A stretch of 64,000 nucleotides of DNA from Romboutsia sedimentorum (GTDB taxonomy: Bacteria > Bacillota > Clostridia > Peptostreptococcales > Peptostreptococcaceae). Below the pieces are notes generated by a model that made no database searches, had not been told where the DNA came from, and worked only from the letters and a program-made list of their open reading frames with translations. The position numbers and the translations under genes were made by a program. The DNA is taken from assembly GCF_030131845.1 (NCBI RefSeq), contig NZ_JASKYM010000004.1, forward strand, positions 62,001 through 126,000, given 5' to 3'. Positions 16,598 to 26,220 of the stretch are shown piece by piece. Position 1 is the first letter of the stretch; every line of letters begins with the position of its first letter.

Positions 16598-18061
16598 TCA
16601 TTTTAATCTTTGAATAGCTTCATAAGCTATCTCCTTATCATCAAAATGATGTTTAGTACTTCCTACTATCTGATAGTCTTCATGACCTTTTCCAGCTATC
16701 ATTACTACATCTCCAGCCTCAGCCATTTCTATTGCCTTGTATATAGCTTCTTTTCTATCTTCTATTACTGCATAGTTATCTTTATTCATTTCAATCCCTT
16801 TTAATACATCATTTATTATTAATTTAGGAATTTCTGTTCTTGGATTATCAGATGTTATTATAGTTATATCTGAATTTTGTTGAGCTATTTTTCCCATTAT
16901 TGGTCGCTTTGCTTTATCTCTATCTCCACCACATCCAAATACTGTTATAATCTTTCCCCCTACAAACTCTCTAGCAGTGTTTAATACATTTTCTAGTGCG
17001 TCTGGAGTATGTGCGTAGTCCACAATAATTGTTATACCTCTATCATTTGGTATATTTTCAAATCTACCTCTTACACCTATTGTATTTTTTAATTTTTCTT
17101 TCACTATATCTATTTCAATGTTTAATAAATAACTTGCACTTATTACTGCAAGTGTATTATAAACAGTAAACTTCCCTGGTACACTAACATAAATTTCATC
17201 ACTATATGTAGGAGTGTGTAGTTTATAATAAACTCCATTTGCATATAGTTTTATATCACTTGCCATAAAATCAGCTTCACAATTTATACCATAAGTATAT
17301 ACTGGTGTATCTAGGTCTTTAATATTATCTAATATTTTTTTGCCATGAACATCATCTATATTTATAATATTAGCTTTACTAGTTTTATAAAACAATTTTT
17401 CTTTAGCTTTTCTATAATCATCTAAATCTTTATGAAAATCTAAATGGTCTTCTGTTAGATTTGTAAACATCCCTATCGAAAAATTTACATTCTCCACTCT
17501 ATCTAAATAAAGTGAATGAGATGATACTTCCATAGTACAAAATTCACATTCATTTTCTAACATTTTACTAAAATATTTTTGTAAATCTATACTCTCTGGC
17601 GTAGTATTTTTAGACATTATTTGTTTTTTACCATCATCTATATTTATAGTTCCTATTGATCCTATTTTATATTTTTCACTTAATATTTGTTTCAAGAAAG
17701 TTATTATACTTGTTTTTCCATTAGTTCCTGTTACCCCTAAAACTTCTAGTTTATTTGTTGGATTATTATAAAAATTAGATGCTATTATTGTCATTGCATT
17801 TCTTGTATCTTCTACCTTTATAAATGTATATTCTTCTTTGTTGTCTATATTCACATCGTCTTCTATTAAAAAGGCTTTGGCTCCCTTTTTTATAGCATTT
17901 TCTATATATTTATGCCCATCACTACTATATCCCTTTATAGCAATGAATAAACTATCTGTAGTTATTGATTTTGAGTCATAGTGTATACTACTTATATCTA
18001 TATCCCTATTTCCATTAATCTCTAATATATCTAGTTTTTCTATTAGCTTATCTAATTTCAT
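16598..18061 (-). CDS. murE: UDP-N-acetylmuramoyl-L-alanyl-D-glutamate--2,6-diaminopimelate ligase
   Basis: This cytoplasmic Mur ligase adds the third residue of the peptidoglycan stem peptide with ATP. The 487-residue product has the ATP-binding motif GVTGTNGKTS (about residue 110), the carbamylated-lysine region, and the DNPR motif in TSDNPRTEIP, which selects meso-diaminopimelate rather than lysine. This predicts a DAP-type cell wall. The ATG at 18061 follows a GGGAAAGGGG-type ribosome binding site. It is away from the usual dcw cluster; no mraY, murD or ftsW is adjacent. Confidence 0.93.
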   Translation of the reverse strand: MKLDKLIEKLDILEINGNRDIDISSIHYDSKSITTDSLFIAIKGYSSDGHKYIENAIKKGAKAFLIEDDVNIDNKEEYTFIKVEDTRNAMTIIASNFYNNPTNKLEVLGVTGTNGKTSIITFLKQILSEKYKIGSIGTINIDDGKKQIMSKNTTPESIDLQKYFSKMLENECEFCTMEVSSHSLYLDRVENVNFSIGMFTNLTEDHLDFHKDLDDYRKAKEKLFYKTSKANIINIDDVHGKKILDNIKDLDTPVYTYGINCEADFMASDIKLYANGVYYKLHTPTYSDEIYVSVPGKFTVYNTLAVISASYLLNIEIDIVKEKLKNTIGVRGRFENIPNDRGITIIVDYAHTPDALENVLNTAREFVGGKIITVFGCGGDRDKAKRPIMGKIAQQNSDITIITSDNPRTEIPKLIINDVLKGIEMNKDNYAVIEDRKEAIYKAIEMAEAGDVVMIAGKGHEDYQIVGSTKHHFDDKEIAYEAIQRLK

Positions 18062-18291
18062 TTAATAACCCCTTTCCCTCTATTATTAAAATGTATTTTA
18101 TATAGTCTATTCTATGACTACTATTTCTATTTAGTTAAACCTACTTTTCATAAAAAATAACATTTATAATAGTTTTTTTATGTATTTCCCCTAATGTTTT
18201 TCATTTTGTTTACGTATATTGCATCATTATGGCTATTTCGATATTTTATTCACACTTTAATGTCATTTTATACGTTTTTTGATAGAAACTT
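18062..18291. other. AT-rich intergenic stretch with no recognisable gene
   Basis: The 304-base gap between divergent murE and the small membrane protein gene holds the promoter described next. Otherwise it contains only AT-rich sequence in which I see no gene, repeat or structured RNA. The murE promoter must lie here but I could not place it. Confidence 0.5.
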
Positions 18292-18320
18292 TTGGGATGA
18301 TATTGTGTTATGACTATAGT
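18292..18320 (+). promoter_or_regulatory. Sigma-A type promoter of the small membrane protein gene
   Basis: TTGGGA (18292-18297) and TATAGT (18315-18320) are separated by exactly 17 bases. The predicted transcript starts near 18327 and so supports the start codon at 18366, not the earlier in-frame codon at 18279. Confidence 0.7.
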
Positions 18321-18365
18321 AGAATTAGCTTAAAGGACATGCTATTTTGTATAGGGGGGCTTAAA

Positions 18366-18587
18366 ATGTTTATCGTTATCATATCATTATTTATATTTGC
18401 TTTAATTTATTTTTTATCCATGGTTTGTATTCACTTTAGCTATATAACTAATCTTAATTTACAATTTGGCTCTGACGTAAATGATTTTTATTGTGATGAC
18501 ACTGTAGATGGTATTTATGGGTATGTAAATTATGTAATTAAAAACTGTGCAATAAATTTATATAAATTTTCTAAATTATTTAAATAA
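18366..18587 (+). CDS. Small single-pass membrane protein of unknown function
   Basis: This 73-residue protein has one strong N-terminal membrane helix (FIVIISLFIFALIYFLSMV), then a mostly polar tail with FYCDDTVDGIYGYVNYVIKN. I do not recognise it. ATG 18366 was chosen because AGGGGGGC lies 5 bases upstream and a good promoter ends at 18320. It stands alone between its own promoter and a terminator, which argues that it is a real gene. It may be a membrane-anchored regulator or assembly factor, but nothing shows which. Confidence 0.6.
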   Translation: MFIVIISLFIFALIYFLSMVCIHFSYITNLNLQFGSDVNDFYCDDTVDGIYGYVNYVIKNCAINLYKFSKLFK

Positions 18588-18611
18588 TTAGCTTAATAAG
18601 TATTATAAATA

Positions 18612-18655
18612 CGAGTGCCTTAAAATAATTTTTATTTTTATAAAAGGCACTCTTT
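18612..18655 (+). terminator. Intrinsic terminator after the small membrane protein gene
   Basis: GAGTGCCTT pairs with AAGGCACTC around an AT-rich loop, followed by TTTTTATA. It may also serve the convergent glycosyltransferase gene. Confidence 0.8.
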
Positions 18656-18675
18656 TTATATTAAAATATAAATTT

Positions 18676-19746
18676 TTATTTTTTTATTATGGATTTAAAA
18701 TACTCGTCATTAGCCATAACATATTTATTTAAAGGGTTTATCTGTTTGGCTTTTTCATGATGATAATAAGCTTTAGGCAAATTATTAAGTTCAAAATAAC
18801 AAAAACTCAAGTTTAAATGCGGCTTAAATCTCCAACAACTTATGTTCATACATTGACTACAATCTTTTGATATTTTAATATTTAATATCATTTCATACCA
18901 AAAAACTGCTTGATGATATTTTTTCTCCTCCTCAAATGAATAAGCTAGGTTATAGAGCACCTCTCCTCTTGGTTCTATATATTCGAATGTTTTATAAAAG
19001 TATTTTCTAGCTTTTGATGTTTCTTTTTTATATAAATAACACTCTCCTATTTTACAAAGAGCATCTACTTTTTCTTCTATACATATATCTTTTAGAATTA
19101 CTTGATCAAATATTTTTATAGCTTCATCAATCATACAATTACAATATAATTCTTTTCCATAATAGCATAAGTCCCTGTTACTTAATTCATTTCCTAAATC
19201 TATGTTTCTTTTATATATTTTAAGATTTCTATCATCAGCACATTTTACTTTATGATGTATTATACCTATATCACTATCATAAATATTACCATCTATTTCA
19301 ATATACTCATGTATATATCCAGTCCATTTAAAGTTTTTATTTGCTTTTACCATTCTATTTCTTCGTGATTTTATTGTCGGATTGTTGTTTTCATCTAAAC
19401 GCATATATGTTTCCATTGTAACTACATCAATACCTATATTTAAATTTTCCTTTAATTCTAATAACTTGTTTTTATTTGCATAGTCTAATATCTCATCTGC
19501 ATCTAACCACAATATATACTCTTTTGTAGCTTTACTAAATGAAAAATCTCTAGCTTTTGAAAAATCATATATCCATTTAAAATCATATATCTTTTGTGTA
19601 TATTCTTTTGCTATTTCCTTTGTATTATCAATTGAGCCTGTATCAATTATTATTATTTCATCAACAACGTCAATTACGCTATCTAAACACCTTTTTATGA
19701 CTTTTTCTTCATCTTTTACTATCATACATAAACTTATAGTAATCAT
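18676..19746 (-). CDS. Family 2 glycosyltransferase with TPR-like C-terminus
   Basis: Residues 1 to about 190 form a GT-A domain. LCMIVKDEEKVIKRCLDSV and IIIDTGSIDNTKEIA are the nucleotide-sugar binding strands, and WLDADEIL holds the DxD-type metal site. Residues about 195-356 look like tetratricopeptide-type helical repeats ('ALCKIGECYLYKKETSKARK', 'LYNLAYSFEEEKKYHQAVFW', 'LSFCYFELNNLPKAYYHHEK'). This arrangement is shared with the SunS-like peptide glycosyltransferases and many uncharacterised clostridial enzymes. The acceptor is unknown: there is no peptide precursor gene or flagellin cluster next to it. Confidence 0.82.
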   Translation of the reverse strand: MITISLCMIVKDEEKVIKRCLDSVIDVVDEIIIIDTGSIDNTKEIAKEYTQKIYDFKWIYDFSKARDFSFSKATKEYILWLDADEILDYANKNKLLELKENLNIGIDVVTMETYMRLDENNNPTIKSRRNRMVKANKNFKWTGYIHEYIEIDGNIYDSDIGIIHHKVKCADDRNLKIYKRNIDLGNELSNRDLCYYGKELYCNCMIDEAIKIFDQVILKDICIEEKVDALCKIGECYLYKKETSKARKYFYKTFEYIEPRGEVLYNLAYSFEEEKKYHQAVFWYEMILNIKISKDCSQCMNISCWRFKPHLNLSFCYFELNNLPKAYYHHEKAKQINPLNKYVMANDEYFKSIIKK

Positions 19747-19821
19747 AACCTTGACTCCTTATGCTTTAGACTATACATTAACATATGACAAAATGACAAT
19801 CTTTGTTAAAATTTTTTTAGA

Positions 19822-19856
19822 TAAAAAAATATGGAACCTGTAAATACAGATACCAT
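19822..19856 (-). terminator. Intrinsic terminator after the pyroglutamate operon
   Basis: ATGGTATCTGT and ACAGGTTCCAT pair on the minus strand with one mismatch, followed by ATTTTTTTATCT, 21 bases after the last stop codon. Confidence 0.75.
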
Positions 19857-19876
19857 ACTATTACTTATTAATTTCT

Positions 19877-20293
19877 TTATTTATTCATATGCTCTTTCCA
19901 ATCTCCATGAGATAGTGGAATTAATTTATCTTCAGAGTTTATATTAGATTTTGGATTATATTCATAGTAATAAGCCTTTTGTGAACTTCCATCTTCTAAT
20001 TTAACTAATACTTCTTTTCTTAAATACTCGCAATTAATACTATTATCATATGTATAATTTTCTAGCTTGTCTAATTCTACAAAGTTTTTTTCAAAATCTT
20101 TAATTTCCATTAACTCGCCTTTAATTATACATTCTCCAGGTATTACTGCAGGGTATCCTTTATTGTTTATATGAAATAATTCTCCAGTTATAGTGCCTTT
20201 GTACACTTTAGATACGTTTCCTTTTAAAAGTCTTTCATAGTTAAACATATCACTTCTTAAACTTCTATAAACAAATATCTTATCTACTAGCAT
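19877..20293 (-). CDS. Gamma-glutamylcyclotransferase-like (AIG2/GGCT fold) protein
   Basis: The 138-residue product resembles GGCT-like enzymes, which release 5-oxoproline from gamma-glutamyl compounds. It has an N-terminal substrate-loop motif, a central '[21 protein letters not shown]' type strand region and the acidic ELDKLENY helix expected to carry the catalytic glutamate. The usual YGSLR loop reads VYRSLR, an arginine in place of the conserved glycine. The ATG overlaps the pcp stop by 7 bases, so both are translated together. Because pcp also yields 5-oxoproline, the pair may feed the same product to or from the DUF969/979 permease. Confidence 0.72.
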   Translation of the reverse strand: MLVDKIFVYRSLRSDMFNYERLLKGNVSKVYKGTITGELFHINNKGYPAVIPGECIIKGELMEIKDFEKNFVELDKLENYTYDNSINCEYLRKEVLVKLEDGSSQKAYYYEYNPKSNINSEDKLIPLSHGDWKEHMNK

Positions 20294-20928
20294 ATCTCTC
20301 CACCTATAGCTTTTATGTCTTCGTTATATATAGTACAAGCTTCTACAGCTAGTTCTAATCCTTTTGCTATCTCTACTAAAGACATATAAGGAGTGTTTTT
20401 CTTATCTATAACTTGTCCTGTCATATATGGTATGTGGATAAATCCACCTTTAATATTAGGATATTTTTTGTCTATCATATATAATATTCCATACATTACA
20501 TGATTACAAACAAATGTCCCAGCAGTATTTGACACACTAGCAGGTATTTGATTTTCATTCATATGCTTAACCATAGCTTTTATTGGTAAGTTTGAGAAGT
20601 ATGCAGGTTGACCGTCTGCTTGTATTATTTCATCTGTTGGTTGATTACCTTCATTATCTTTTATTCTGTAATCATCTAAATTTATAGCAACTCTCTCAGG
20701 AGTTATATCAAATCGCCCACCAGCTTGCCCTACTGATATAACTATATCAGGGTTATGCGTCTCTATAGCTTTTTCTATAGCCTTTACTGACTTAGTCCAA
20801 ACTGTAGGTATAGTTATTTTTATAACTTCTGCTCCATTAATATTATTTGGAACCATTTTTACAGCTTCTTGTGCTGGGTTTACTGGTTCTCCTCCAAATG
20901 GATCAAATCCTGTTAATAAAACTTTCAT
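20287..20928 (-). CDS. pcp: Pyroglutamyl-peptidase I
   Basis: This cysteine peptidase removes N-terminal pyroglutamate (5-oxoproline) from peptides. The 213-residue product has the N-terminal [19 protein letters not shown] motif, glutamate in ITPERVAIN, the nucleophile Cys in [14 protein letters not shown] and His in GGFIHIPY, so the full triad is present. It is the third gene of an operon after DUF969 and DUF979 membrane proteins, an arrangement common in Firmicutes. It is followed by the cyclotransferase-like gene with overlap. Confidence 0.93.
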   Translation of the reverse strand: MKVLLTGFDPFGGEPVNPAQEAVKMVPNNINGAEVIKITIPTVWTKSVKAIEKAIETHNPDIVISVGQAGGRFDITPERVAINLDDYRIKDNEGNQPTDEIIQADGQPAYFSNLPIKAMVKHMNENQIPASVSNTAGTFVCNHVMYGILYMIDKKYPNIKGGFIHIPYMTGQVIDKKNTPYMSLVEIAKGLELAVEACTIYNEDIKAIGGEIC

Positions 20929-20970
20929 TTAAACTACCTCCTTCTATTATTATCTAATTTATTATTTTAC

Positions 20971-21903
20971 TTAAAATGCTAAGAAATACATTGCAAATAT
21001 ATGAATTACTAATAATATTATAGCTACTGGAGCTTGATATTTGATAACATCATATTGTTTTCTCATATCTAAAAGTGCCGCTGGCACGATGTTAAAGTTT
21101 GCAGCCATTGGTGTCAATAAAGTTCCACAATATCCAGCTGTTAATGCTAGGGCACCAACTATTGCAGGATCTGCTCCTTGAGCTAAAACAAATGGAACTC
21201 CAATCCCTGATGTTATAACAGCAAATGCAGCAAATGCATTTCCCATTATCATAGTAAATATAGCCATACCTAATACGTATGCAACTACTGCTAAAAATCT
21301 ACTATCTTCAGGAACTACTCCTGATATTAAATTCGATATAACTTCTCCAACACCCGCTTGAGTAAATAATGCACCTAATGCAACTAAAAGTTGTGGTAAC
21401 ATACTAGCAGGTCCCATTTGTTGAAGTAATCTTGCACTATCATCTACTGTTGTAGAAACTTTTGCTTTTGTTAACATAAATGCTGATAATAAAGCAATTA
21501 CTGCTCCTGCTCCTATTGCAAATTGTGATGAACTTGCAAAGTTAGCTAAGCTCATTGCCACCGCAACTGCTGCAAAAGCTAAAACTAATGAAGGCCAAAA
21601 TATTTTATTTCCAAGCTTTTCTGAATGTTTTTGTCCAAATTCTTCACTTGGCATATCATATTTTGCAAATACAACTTGTTTTGATACTGTTAATAAACTC
21701 GATAATATTAATATTAATCCAACTACATTGCTTGGTAATACTTTTGCAAATATAAATGGTAATGATATTAATATCCAAAATAATGCTGTTCCGTATTTCT
21801 TACTACTGCCTATAGTTTTAAATGATTTAAATGCTATTACTAGCATTAAAAGACCCATAGTAACATAAAAAATTTCTAATGATATATCTATAAAGTTTTG
21901 CAC
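20971..21903 (-). CDS. DUF979 membrane protein of the pcp operon (probable permease half)
   Basis: The 310-residue protein has about nine hydrophobic segments with conserved loops such as 'ADPAIVGALALTAGYCGTLL' and 'TPMAANFNIVPAALLDMR'. It is the standard partner of DUF969 upstream of pcp. Together the two look like halves of a secondary transporter of the ion transporter superfamily. A role in 5-oxoproline or pyroglutamyl-peptide transport is inferred from the operon only. It starts 22 bases after the DUF969 stop. Confidence 0.82.
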   Translation of the reverse strand: MQNFIDISLEIFYVTMGLLMLVIAFKSFKTIGSSKKYGTALFWILISLPFIFAKVLPSNVVGLILILSSLLTVSKQVVFAKYDMPSEEFGQKHSEKLGNKIFWPSLVLAFAAVAVAMSLANFASSSQFAIGAGAVIALLSAFMLTKAKVSTTVDDSARLLQQMGPASMLPQLLVALGALFTQAGVGEVISNLISGVVPEDSRFLAVVAYVLGMAIFTMIMGNAFAAFAVITSGIGVPFVLAQGADPAIVGALALTAGYCGTLLTPMAANFNIVPAALLDMRKQYDVIKYQAPVAIILLVIHIFAMYFLAF

Positions 21904-21925
21904 TAAATTTCACTCCTTTATTTAA

Positions 21926-22594
21926 CTATTTCTGTCCGTATTTTCTATTTAGCTTTTTATCAAATAAGTAATTTTGAAGTGCTGATATTAAAAACGCGAC
22001 TACTGCCATTATTATACTTGCTTTTGCTATTTCTAATTCTGAAACCTTAAATCCTTGTTCTGATAAAGTTGAAGCTATAAGTAAAACTCCACTACTTCCT
22101 GCAAATAAGTTTTGGCCAAAGAAGTTTCCGTAGTTTTCTGAAGCTGCAGATAAAGCTTTTATAGCTTCTTCATCGTCATCTTCTAATTCCTTATGCTTAC
22201 TTATTGCAGCAGCTTGAGACATTGGATTTACTAATGGTCTAACAAATTGAGGATGTCCACTCATTCTTATAGATAATGCTCCTGCCACTTGTCTTGCTAG
22301 CATATATATACTTAATACTCCTCCAGCTGTAAGCTTTCCAAGTTTTTCGATTAAGTAAACTGCTCTTTGTCTTAAACCATATCTTTCTAATATTCCTATT
22401 ACCGGCAATGTTAATATGAATAACGATACAGCTCTGTTTGCTACAAATGATTCACCAAGTATAGTTAATATTTGGTTTATGTCTAAACCTGCAACTATTC
22501 CTGTAGCAATTCCAGCTACTAATACTGTAAATAGTGTTTCTATCTTAAATATGAAACCTATTACAACAATTAAAACCCCTATTAGTTTTATCAT
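21926..22594 (-). CDS. DUF969 membrane protein of the pcp operon (probable permease half)
   Basis: The 222-residue protein has about six hydrophobic segments and the family stretch 'GALSIRMSGHPQFVRPLVNP' followed by MSQAAA. It is the first gene of the pcp operon. It lacks any soluble domain. With DUF979 it probably forms one two-component permease. The promoter should lie in the 217-base AT-rich gap upstream, where I could not place boxes with confidence. Confidence 0.82.
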   Translation of the reverse strand: MIKLIGVLIVVIGFIFKIETLFTVLVAGIATGIVAGLDINQILTILGESFVANRAVSLFILTLPVIGILERYGLRQRAVYLIEKLGKLTAGGVLSIYMLARQVAGALSIRMSGHPQFVRPLVNPMSQAAAISKHKELEDDDEEAIKALSAASENYGNFFGQNLFAGSSGVLLIASTLSEQGFKVSELEIAKASIIMAVVAFLISALQNYLFDKKLNRKYGQK

Positions 22595-22759
22595 AATATT
22601 TTTATGCTCCTTTCATTTTAAAATAAATTTTCATTTTCCAAAATATCATTTTTCATGTTTTTTCGACAATTCTAATTTTTTTTTATATTTCGAATTATAT
22701 ATTATTTTCAAAATTATTACAACAATGATTTTAAATTCCAATATTTTTTTCTAAAAACA

Positions 22760-22790
22760 AAAAGTGATTCCTTTTTCGGAATCACTCTTA
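22760..22790 (-). terminator. Intrinsic terminator after the dynamin pair
   Basis: AGTGATTCC (22763-22771) pairs with GGAATCACT (22778-22786). It is followed on the minus strand by TTTTTGTTTTTAG. Confidence 0.85.
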
Positions 22791-22811
22791 TTATTGTCTT
22801 GATATTGTTAA

Positions 22812-24503
22812 CTATTCTTTATTTATGATATATTTTAATGTTTTTATATATTCATCTACTTCCTTTACCAATACTTCCATTTCGTACTTACTCATAGACA
22901 TTCCATTTATATTTTTTAATATCTCCAATGTCGTAAAAATTATTTCTTTGCTGCAATTATTGTATCCATCTTTTAATTTTTCTGAAACTTTGTATTTTAT
23001 TTGTTGTATAAATTCATCTATATCTTTTAATATATCCTTATTTTGCTTGTCACATTGAACTTTATCATATATAACTTTACCTAACGCCCCACTTATAGTT
23101 CCCGCTATAAGAAGTGGCGGACAGTAAGCTGCCATTGCACTGCCTATAGTCATTGATGTAGCTGATGAGCCTATGACTGCACTATATAAAGATATTATTC
23201 CACCTGATGTAGCTCCAAGAACTGCACCACTTCCAACTACAGTTAGCATATCATTTATATTAGTTTTTTCACTATCCACTTTAAATTCTGTTTCATCTAA
23301 AAATTCATTTTTGTAAGTAATGTCATTTACATATTTCTTTATATCATCATCCATTTTATCGCTTATTTCTTTTATACATTCGCTCCACTCTTTAAAAAAT
23401 ATATTATCAAATTCAACTTTCTTTTTATTTACCAAATCATTTATATATTTTTCACTTATATATACTTTTGTATTTTCTATATTATCTTTTATTTTTTTTA
23501 TTTCATCATTAAAAAAAATTCTATTGCACCAATCATCTATTTCAAAATTCATCTTTGAGTATATATAATCAAATTTATTTTGAAGATCTTTTTCATAATT
23601 ATTCATTTCATCAATAAATATTGATAAACTTTTTAAGTATTCGTAGTGACTTATAGTATCTTTATGAATAATTCCTTGCAATGAAGATTTAATGCTTTTT
23701 TGTTTTATGTCATCACAATTTTCACATACACTTTGTATATAGTTATTTAGATTTTTAAAATTTTCTCTTAAATCACTGTAATTTGAGATAATTAAATCAG
23801 TACTTTTAGCTTTAGCTTTGTTGCTCATTTTCTCTTGATACTCTAGATAAGAAGATATCATAAAAAATTCATCCATATAAATTCCATATTCTTGCTTTAT
23901 ATACTCTAGTGTTTCTTCTTTATTGCCATTTAATAAATCACATTTATTAATTACACCTACAATAGGTTTTTTATATTCGCATATTATGTCTAGCGCATCA
24001 ACAATGTCTTCTTGACCTAGATGTGTTGCATCCATTACAAACAATATTAAATCTGCATTTTGAATATAATTCATAGTTTTTTGTTCATTTTTTATAGTTA
24101 TACTTTTAAGACCTGGTGTATCTACTATATTTATTTTTTTTAAATAATCTATATTAAGTCCAATTTTTGTAATGTAATCATTTTTCTTTGTATATGAATC
24201 GCTTCCATATACAACTTCGATTATATTAGAAGTTGCCTCTAATACATCAACTTCACTTACTTCGTTCCCTATAAGTGCATTTACTAAACTAGATTTTCCA
24301 CACTTTACTTCTCCTACTATAACCATTTTAAGTTGTTTGTCTTTGTTCTTCTCTAATGATTTAATCCCCTTTATAGGTTTTTCAAGTTGTTTAACTATCA
24401 TATCTTTATATGGTATTACAACTTCATGTGTCAGTCTTTCTCTAATTGGAGATTTTAAAAGCATTTCTTTAACTTCATAAATATTTCTTTTACTAGTTTC
24501 CAA
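22812..24503 (-). CDS. Bacterial dynamin-like GTPase with membrane paddle segment
   Basis: The 563-residue product has a dynamin-type GTPase domain near the N-terminus: P-loop GEVKCGKSSLVNAL (about residue 63), DTPGL (G3) and NKCDLL (G4). A long helical stalk follows. Around residues 425-480 a glycine- and alanine-rich hydrophobic stretch (VVGSGAVLGATSGGIISLYS and onward) resembles the membrane-inserting paddle of bacterial dynamins. These proteins bind and remodel the membrane on GTP hydrolysis. The gene starts 4 bases after a second dynamin gene. Adjacent pairs usually act as heteromers; that is family knowledge. No phage-defence gene is next to it. Confidence 0.82.
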   Translation of the reverse strand: METSKRNIYEVKEMLLKSPIRERLTHEVVIPYKDMIVKQLEKPIKGIKSLEKNKDKQLKMVIVGEVKCGKSSLVNALIGNEVSEVDVLEATSNIIEVVYGSDSYTKKNDYITKIGLNIDYLKKINIVDTPGLKSITIKNEQKTMNYIQNADLILFVMDATHLGQEDIVDALDIICEYKKPIVGVINKCDLLNGNKEETLEYIKQEYGIYMDEFFMISSYLEYQEKMSNKAKAKSTDLIISNYSDLRENFKNLNNYIQSVCENCDDIKQKSIKSSLQGIIHKDTISHYEYLKSLSIFIDEMNNYEKDLQNKFDYIYSKMNFEIDDWCNRIFFNDEIKKIKDNIENTKVYISEKYINDLVNKKKVEFDNIFFKEWSECIKEISDKMDDDIKKYVNDITYKNEFLDETEFKVDSEKTNINDMLTVVGSGAVLGATSGGIISLYSAVIGSSATSMTIGSAMAAYCPPLLIAGTISGALGKVIYDKVQCDKQNKDILKDIDEFIQQIKYKVSEKLKDGYNNCSKEIIFTTLEILKNINGMSMSKYEMEVLVKEVDEYIKTLKYIINKE

Positions 24504-24507
24504 AATA

Positions 24508-26220
24508 TCACCTCAAATTATTTAATATATTTTCTATTTCATTTAAATATTGAATATGCTTTTTTATTTTTGAATACTCTAGGTATTTTTCTTTAAATGC
24601 TTCATCTTTGATTTTATTTATATTAAAATCTATAAAACTTATTCTATCTTCTAAAATTTCACTTATTTCATTTTTTAAATTGTTGATTCTTTTATAGACA
24701 TTACCCTTTGTTAATATTTCACCAATATATTGTTTTTTAGGATTTTTAGGATTTAGTTTATTTAAAATATTTTCTAATTGGTTGGCTTTTTTGATATTAT
24801 TTTTATCTAAAGTATAACTTTTATTGTATTCTAATATTAAATTTTTACTTCTAGCAAAATACACATTTGTATTTAATTTTTCGATATCAATACTTTTATT
24901 TATGTTAGCTTTTTCATACAAAACTTCATATAATTTTTCTAAATCTAAATTGCATTTAATCTGTAGTTTTTCTATGTCTGTTTTTAAATCGTTCAAATCA
25001 GTATCATTATAAGTATTATTACTTTTTATATCCTCTATATAATTTAATACTTGTATATATATTTCTTTACTTTTTTTCTTTGATTCAAATTCTATTTCAT
25101 TATAATTAGATATATCTTTATAAAGTTCTCTTTTATAATCATATACTTCTTTTATAATATTATCTCTCATAATAAATATATTCTTATATTTAGAATCTAT
25201 CTGCTTTATTTTAGATATTTTCGTGAAATTTACATCAATACTTTTATATAAACTATCTATATTGCTTTTTTGTATTAAATCGCAATCATTATTTAATATC
25301 CCATCTACCGCTTCTTTTGCTGAAATATATACCACATCATCAAATTTATCTATATATATTTCATTAGCTTTTCCTTTGACCTTGGCTATATTCGCTGCAT
25401 CCGCTTTACTTATAATATCCATTTTATTTACAACAGCTATTATATTTTTTTTATTATTATGTAGGTTATCTATTTTATTCATTTCATCTATTAGCTTATT
25501 GCTCTCTTTTGAAACTATATTGCAAGCATCAACTAGCCAGAGTACACCATCTGCCTTTGTATAGTACTCTTTCATACGCTCTAGTGTATCTTTTAGTAGT
25601 ATTTGATTAAGACCAGGAGTATCTACTATTATAAAGTCATCTAACATGTTACCATCTTTTAAGTTATATCTTACTTTGACGATCTCTGATTTGTATAAAT
25701 TCTCATTTTCTTGTTGTTGTTTGTATTTTTTAAGTTCGTTTATGCTAAGTTTATTTTCTCTTTTGAATTTAGCAACATTTTGAGATACTTTTATTTTTGA
25801 ATTTTTAAATTTATCTTCTTCATTTTTTAAAAGCTTATTTCCATTAATTAAGCTTTTTGTAATTTTTTTGTTATTACTATATATTATTTCTATCTTTTCA
25901 TTATTTTTTTTTACAAACAAATCTAATTTCCAAGTATTTGGTATGTCTGTACTTATAACTATATTTCTTTTTAATAATGCGTTTATTAAGGTTGATTTTC
26001 CATAATTGCCAGACCCCATTACGAAAAGTAAAAATGGTTCTTTTAGTTGACTTATACTTTCACCACTTTCATTTAATTTATTTTGTATATAATCTAAAAG
26101 TTTGCTAGACTTAGTTTCTCTGTTATTATTAATACTTTCTTTAGCTAAAATTATAATATCATTTAGTTCATTAATTATATTCATCATTTTTTTATATTCT
26201 TCATACCTACTATCATACAT
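24508..26220 (-). CDS. Bacterial dynamin-like GTPase without obvious membrane paddle
   Basis: The 570-residue product carries GSGNYGKSTLINALL (P-loop, about residue 68), VDTPGLN (G3) and VVNKMDII (G4), then a long, Lys/Asn/Ile-rich helical region to the C-terminus. I see no hydrophobic paddle or membrane helix in it, unlike its partner downstream. The insertion between P-loop and G3 is long (about 130 residues). It is the first gene of the two-gene unit. The likely role is a soluble or peripheral half that assembles with the membrane-binding half. Confidence 0.8.
   Translation of the reverse strand: MYDSRYEEYKKMMNIINELNDIIILAKESINNNRETKSSKLLDYIQNKLNESGESISQLKEPFLLFVMGSGNYGKSTLINALLKRNIVISTDIPNTWKLDLFVKKNNEKIEIIYSNNKKITKSLINGNKLLKNEEDKFKNSKIKVSQNVAKFKRENKLSINELKKYKQQQENENLYKSEIVKVRYNLKDGNMLDDFIIVDTPGLNQILLKDTLERMKEYYTKADGVLWLVDACNIVSKESNKLIDEMNKIDNLHNNKKNIIAVVNKMDIISKADAANIAKVKGKANEIYIDKFDDVVYISAKEAVDGILNNDCDLIQKSNIDSLYKSIDVNFTKISKIKQIDSKYKNIFIMRDNIIKEVYDYKRELYKDISNYNEIEFESKKKSKEIYIQVLNYIEDIKSNNTYNDTDLNDLKTDIEKLQIKCNLDLEKLYEVLYEKANINKSIDIEKLNTNVYFARSKNLILEYNKSYTLDKNNIKKANQLENILNKLNPKNPKKQYIGEILTKGNVYKRINNLKNEISEILEDRISFIDFNINKIKDEAFKEKYLEYSKIKKHIQYLNEIENILNNLR

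Noticed and set aside
18279-18365. Longer N-terminus (start at 18279) for the small membrane protein
   Set aside because: The start would lie upstream of the predicted promoter, while a strong ribosome binding site precedes ATG 18366.
22812-26220. Dynamin pair as part of a phage-defence island
   Set aside because: No nuclease, toxin, methylase or mobile element is adjacent; kept only as a possible role in a finding.
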